Part shown: piece after piece, positions 61,977-64,000 of the stretch
Position numbering within the stretch: the first letter of the stretch is position 1
Layout of the letters: every line of letters begins with the position of its first letter
Assembly (NCBI GenBank): GCA_023957755.1
Contig: JAMLGT010000010.1
Span: forward strand, 62,001-126,000
DNA: 64,000 nt
Direction: 5' to 3'
Origin: Chitinophagaceae bacterium
GTDB lineage: Bacteria > Bacteroidota > Bacteroidia > Chitinophagales > Chitinophagaceae
Position numbers and translations under genes: made by a program
The notes under the pieces: generated by a model
The model's input: the letters and a program-made list of their open reading frames with translations, nothing else
What the model was told of the DNA's origin: nothing
Databases searched by the model: none

Positions 61977-63641
61977 ATGCGAAAACTCATAAGCTTTTTA
62001 ATTCCCGCGCTGCTTCTCACAACTGAAAGTCTTTTTGCCCAGACTACCTATCTGCCCGAAGGTAACAAAGCCTATCCGCTATTGGAAAGACTTGAAATAA
62101 AACAAGGCAAAAATAGCAATCTAAACTTTAGCTCCACGAAACCATTTAGCAGAAGGAGCGCAGTTCAGGAAGCAAGATATGCCGACAGTCTTTACAAAAT
62201 GGGAGAGCTGCCACTGACCGAAGTGGACAGATATAACATCCGGTCGCTCTATCTGAACAACATGGAATGGGTCCCTGAATCCGACGCATCGTTCGAGAGC
62301 AAACACCCCGTGTGGAATACTTTCTATAAAACGCCTGCCCATCTGTTTTATGTAAACGAAAAAGACTTTTTCCTGGCTATCGACCCGGTACTTTCTTTCC
62401 AATATGGTAGTGGCACAGGGGAAGAAGATGCGCTATACTATAACAAAAGAGGCATCACACTCAGAGGAAGAATAGCCAATAAAATAGGATTTAGCACCAC
62501 GATCACTGATAATCAGGAACGAGGCCCCCTATTCTTCAGAGATTATGTAACCACTCACAGGGCGGTACCCGGCGTGGGATTCTACAAGCCTTTCAAGAAA
62601 AACGGATATGATTATTTTGATGGCAGAGGTTCTTTTACGTTCAATGTTACCAAATACATCGATGTGCAATTTGGGTACGACAAGAACTTTATCGGAAATG
62701 GTGAAAGAAGCCTCTTTCTCGACAACACAGGAAACAGCACGCTATTCCTGAAGCTGAACACAAAAATCTGGAAACTGAATTATCAGAATCTTTTCATGGA
62801 GTTGGTGCCTACCTTCGTAAAACATGGAGACCATCTGCTCGACAGGAAATACGCGGCGATGCACCATCTGAGCATGAACGTAACGCCGTGGCTGAATATC
62901 GGATTATTTGAAGGAGTCGTGTTTGGCCGTAAGAACAGATTCGATTTCATGTATCTGAACCCGATCATCTTCCTACGACATGTGGAAGGCACCGTAGGAA
63001 GCCCTGATAATGCGCTGGCAGGCATCGACTTTAAGGCAAATGCTATGAAGCAGTTCCAATTTTACGGACAGTTATTACTCGATGAATTCCTGCTCAAAGA
63101 AATTTTTAAAAACAATGGCTTTTGGGCTAATAAATATGGTTACCAATTAGGTGTGAAATATATAGACGCTTTCAACATCAAAAATCTCGATTTGCAGGTA
63201 GAAGCCAATAGGGTAAGGCCATTCACCTACTCTCATTATGACTCTGTAGCCAACTATACACACTATAATCAACCTCTGGCTCACCAGCTCGAAGCTAACT
63301 TTCAGGAATTTATCGGAAAAGTGCGCTATCAGCCTTCTCCCAAATGGCGCTTTGATGCTGCGGTACATTATTACTACAAAGGACTTGATACCGCAAATGC
63401 CAACTTCGGGGGCGACATCTTCAAACTCTACTCTACCCGCACAAAAAACTATGACAATTTTGTAGGAGGAGGTGATAGAATTCAGGTGCTCAATGCGGCC
63501 GCTACCTTAGGTTACGAGCTAAAGGAAAATCTGATGATTGAGGCCAATGTACTTTTCAGAAAGGAATCAGCAACTGATCCGGCCACATTCTATAATATCG
63601 GTATCCGCTTAAATGCCCCAAAAAGAAACTATAATTTCTGA
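61977..63641 (+). CDS. Wzi/RemB-like outer-membrane beta-barrel protein
   Basis: 554 residues from ATG 61977 (signal peptide MRKLISFLIPALLLTTESLFAQ). The mature part is a chain of amphipathic strands with conserved blocks: RITLRG-like GITLRGRIANKIGFSTTIT, YDKNFIGNGERSLFLDN, MHHLSMNVTPWLNIGLFEG and FDFMYLNPIIFLRHVEG. This fits the capsule-assembly Wzi family and the Flavobacterium gliding protein RemB. Inferred role: surface attachment or assembly of a polysaccharide or a gliding adhesin. The gene starts 34 bases from divergent pyrC. Confidence 0.72.
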   Translation: MRKLISFLIPALLLTTESLFAQTTYLPEGNKAYPLLERLEIKQGKNSNLNFSSTKPFSRRSAVQEARYADSLYKMGELPLTEVDRYNIRSLYLNNMEWVPESDASFESKHPVWNTFYKTPAHLFYVNEKDFFLAIDPVLSFQYGSGTGEEDALYYNKRGITLRGRIANKIGFSTTITDNQERGPLFFRDYVTTHRAVPGVGFYKPFKKNGYDYFDGRGSFTFNVTKYIDVQFGYDKNFIGNGERSLFLDNTGNSTLFLKLNTKIWKLNYQNLFMELVPTFVKHGDHLLDRKYAAMHHLSMNVTPWLNIGLFEGVVFGRKNRFDFMYLNPIIFLRHVEGTVGSPDNALAGIDFKANAMKQFQFYGQLLLDEFLLKEIFKNNGFWANKYGYQLGVKYIDAFNIKNLDLQVEANRVRPFTYSHYDSVANYTHYNQPLAHQLEANFQEFIGKVRYQPSPKWRFDAAVHYYYKGLDTANANFGGDIFKLYSTRTKNYDNFVGGGDRIQVLNAAATLGYELKENLMIEANVLFRKESATDPATFYNIGIRLNAPKRNYNF

Positions 63642-63658
63642 GTAATATCTCAGCACAG

Positions 63659-64000
63659 TTATTGTTGTTCCGATTCTTCCTCCTTCAGATATTGGGTGAT
63701 TTCCCAGGGGAGCACCTTCTTGTTTATCAATCCTGAAGGCGTGAGTAAGGCTACCCTGCGCACTACATTCCTGAACTCGCGCAGATTGCCCGGCCAGGGA
63801 TAGTTCTGAAATATCTCCAATACTTCAGGATCGTATCCCTTGATATTTCTTTTCAGTTCTTTATTCGCCTGGCTGAGGAAAAACTCAGCAAAAGGCACAA
63901 TGTCTTCTTTTCTTTCGCGAAGCGGTGGCAGCTTTATTGAAAACTCATTGAATCTGTGATACAGGTCTTCACGAAATTTTCCTTTCTTATAAGCTTCCCT
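63659..64000 (-). CDS. Sigma-54-interacting AAA+ regulator, C-terminal end
   Basis: Only the last 113 residues are in the window; the gene continues past 64000. It carries FREDLYHRFNEF, IKLPPLRERKEDI (arginine-finger region) and YPWPGNLREFRNVVRRVALL, the sensor II part of NtrC-type AAA+ domains. The protein then ends about 22 residues later (EEESEQQ, stop at 63659), so there is no Fis-type helix-turn-helix at the C-terminus. It probably activates sigma-54 promoters, perhaps from solution or through a partner. The GAFTGA loop and any receiver domain lie outside the window. Confidence 0.85.
   Translation of the reverse strand, partial: REAYKKGKFREDLYHRFNEFSIKLPPLRERKEDIVPFAEFFLSQANKELKRNIKGYDPEVLEIFQNYPWPGNLREFRNVVRRVALLTPSGLINKKVLPWEITQYLKEEESEQQ

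Overview
The window is a contiguous stretch of a Bacteroidota chromosome, most likely from the order Chitinophagales / family Chitinophagaceae. The lineage is read from several things: a SusC/SusD outer-membrane uptake pair with a DUF1735-type lipoprotein, gliding-motility genes gldE and gldD beside mutY and ssb, an UpxY-type NusG paralogue heading a polysaccharide locus, and Bacteroidota -7 promoter boxes (TAnnTTTG) in front of many genes. By eye the DNA is moderately AT-rich. I count 61 protein-coding genes, two of them cut by the window edges. I see no rRNA, tRNA, CRISPR array, insertion sequence or prophage.

Layout. 1-4432 (minus strand) is the promoter-proximal end of an exopolysaccharide locus running off the left edge: UpxY-like antiterminator, a terminator hairpin, a GT69/CAP59-like glycosyltransferase, a Wza-like export lipoprotein and a Wzz/Wzc-like co-polymerase. 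4922-9173 holds an exported M1 aminopeptidase, a lipoprotein MsrB, alanine dehydrogenase and TsaE. 9349-14221 holds recQ and, on the minus strand, HU, a TPR protein, a 29-residue extremely basic protein and RNase G. 14363-19290 is a plus-strand run: mutY, ssb, gldE, gldD, a DUF3109 protein and a class D beta-lactamase-like lipoprotein whose nucleophile position is Asn. 19301-23904 holds an MBL-fold hydrolase, a phosphatase, and a four-gene operon (small protein, multi-span membrane protein, histidine kinase, NarL-type regulator).

23979-28829 is a split str operon: rpsL-rpsG end in a terminator, then a peptidase-U32/ferredoxin pair, then fusA with its own promoter-like box. 29115-36030 holds ilvE, rdgB, an ECF sigma/putative anti-sigma pair, a thioesterase, aroE overlapping a phosphosulfolactate synthase (comA), and a TPR protein. 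36186-42112 holds yidC, rplY, prs and radC with two small exported proteins. 42397-48003 is the SusC-SusD-DUF1735 operon. 48591-54474 holds a DUF3467 protein, uvrA, an ECF sigma factor, purQ and a polytopic membrane protein. 54570-64000 holds an exported protein with a tyrosine-rich tract, an ABC-2 transporter, a FadN/FadB-like beta-oxidation protein, pyrC, a Wzi/RemB-like barrel and the C-terminal end of a sigma-54 activator that lacks a Fis-type HTH.

How the genes fit together. Most of the window is housekeeping: translation (rpsL, rpsG, fusA, rplY, tsaE), DNA repair (recQ, mutY, ssb, radC, uvrA), nucleotide metabolism (prs, purQ, pyrC, rdgB) and envelope biogenesis (yidC, Sus, Wza/Wzc, Wzi-like, Gld). 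Exact TAnnTTTG boxes lie unusually close to start codons, often predicting leaders under 40 nt and in several cases under 10 nt. This helped choose starts for prs, yidC and the U32 gene. No obvious new defence or mobile system is present. The observations most worth following are the inactivated-looking OXA homologue, the short-leader promoter architecture, the U32-ferredoxin pair inside the str region, the tiny basic protein and the sensor-less two-component operon.
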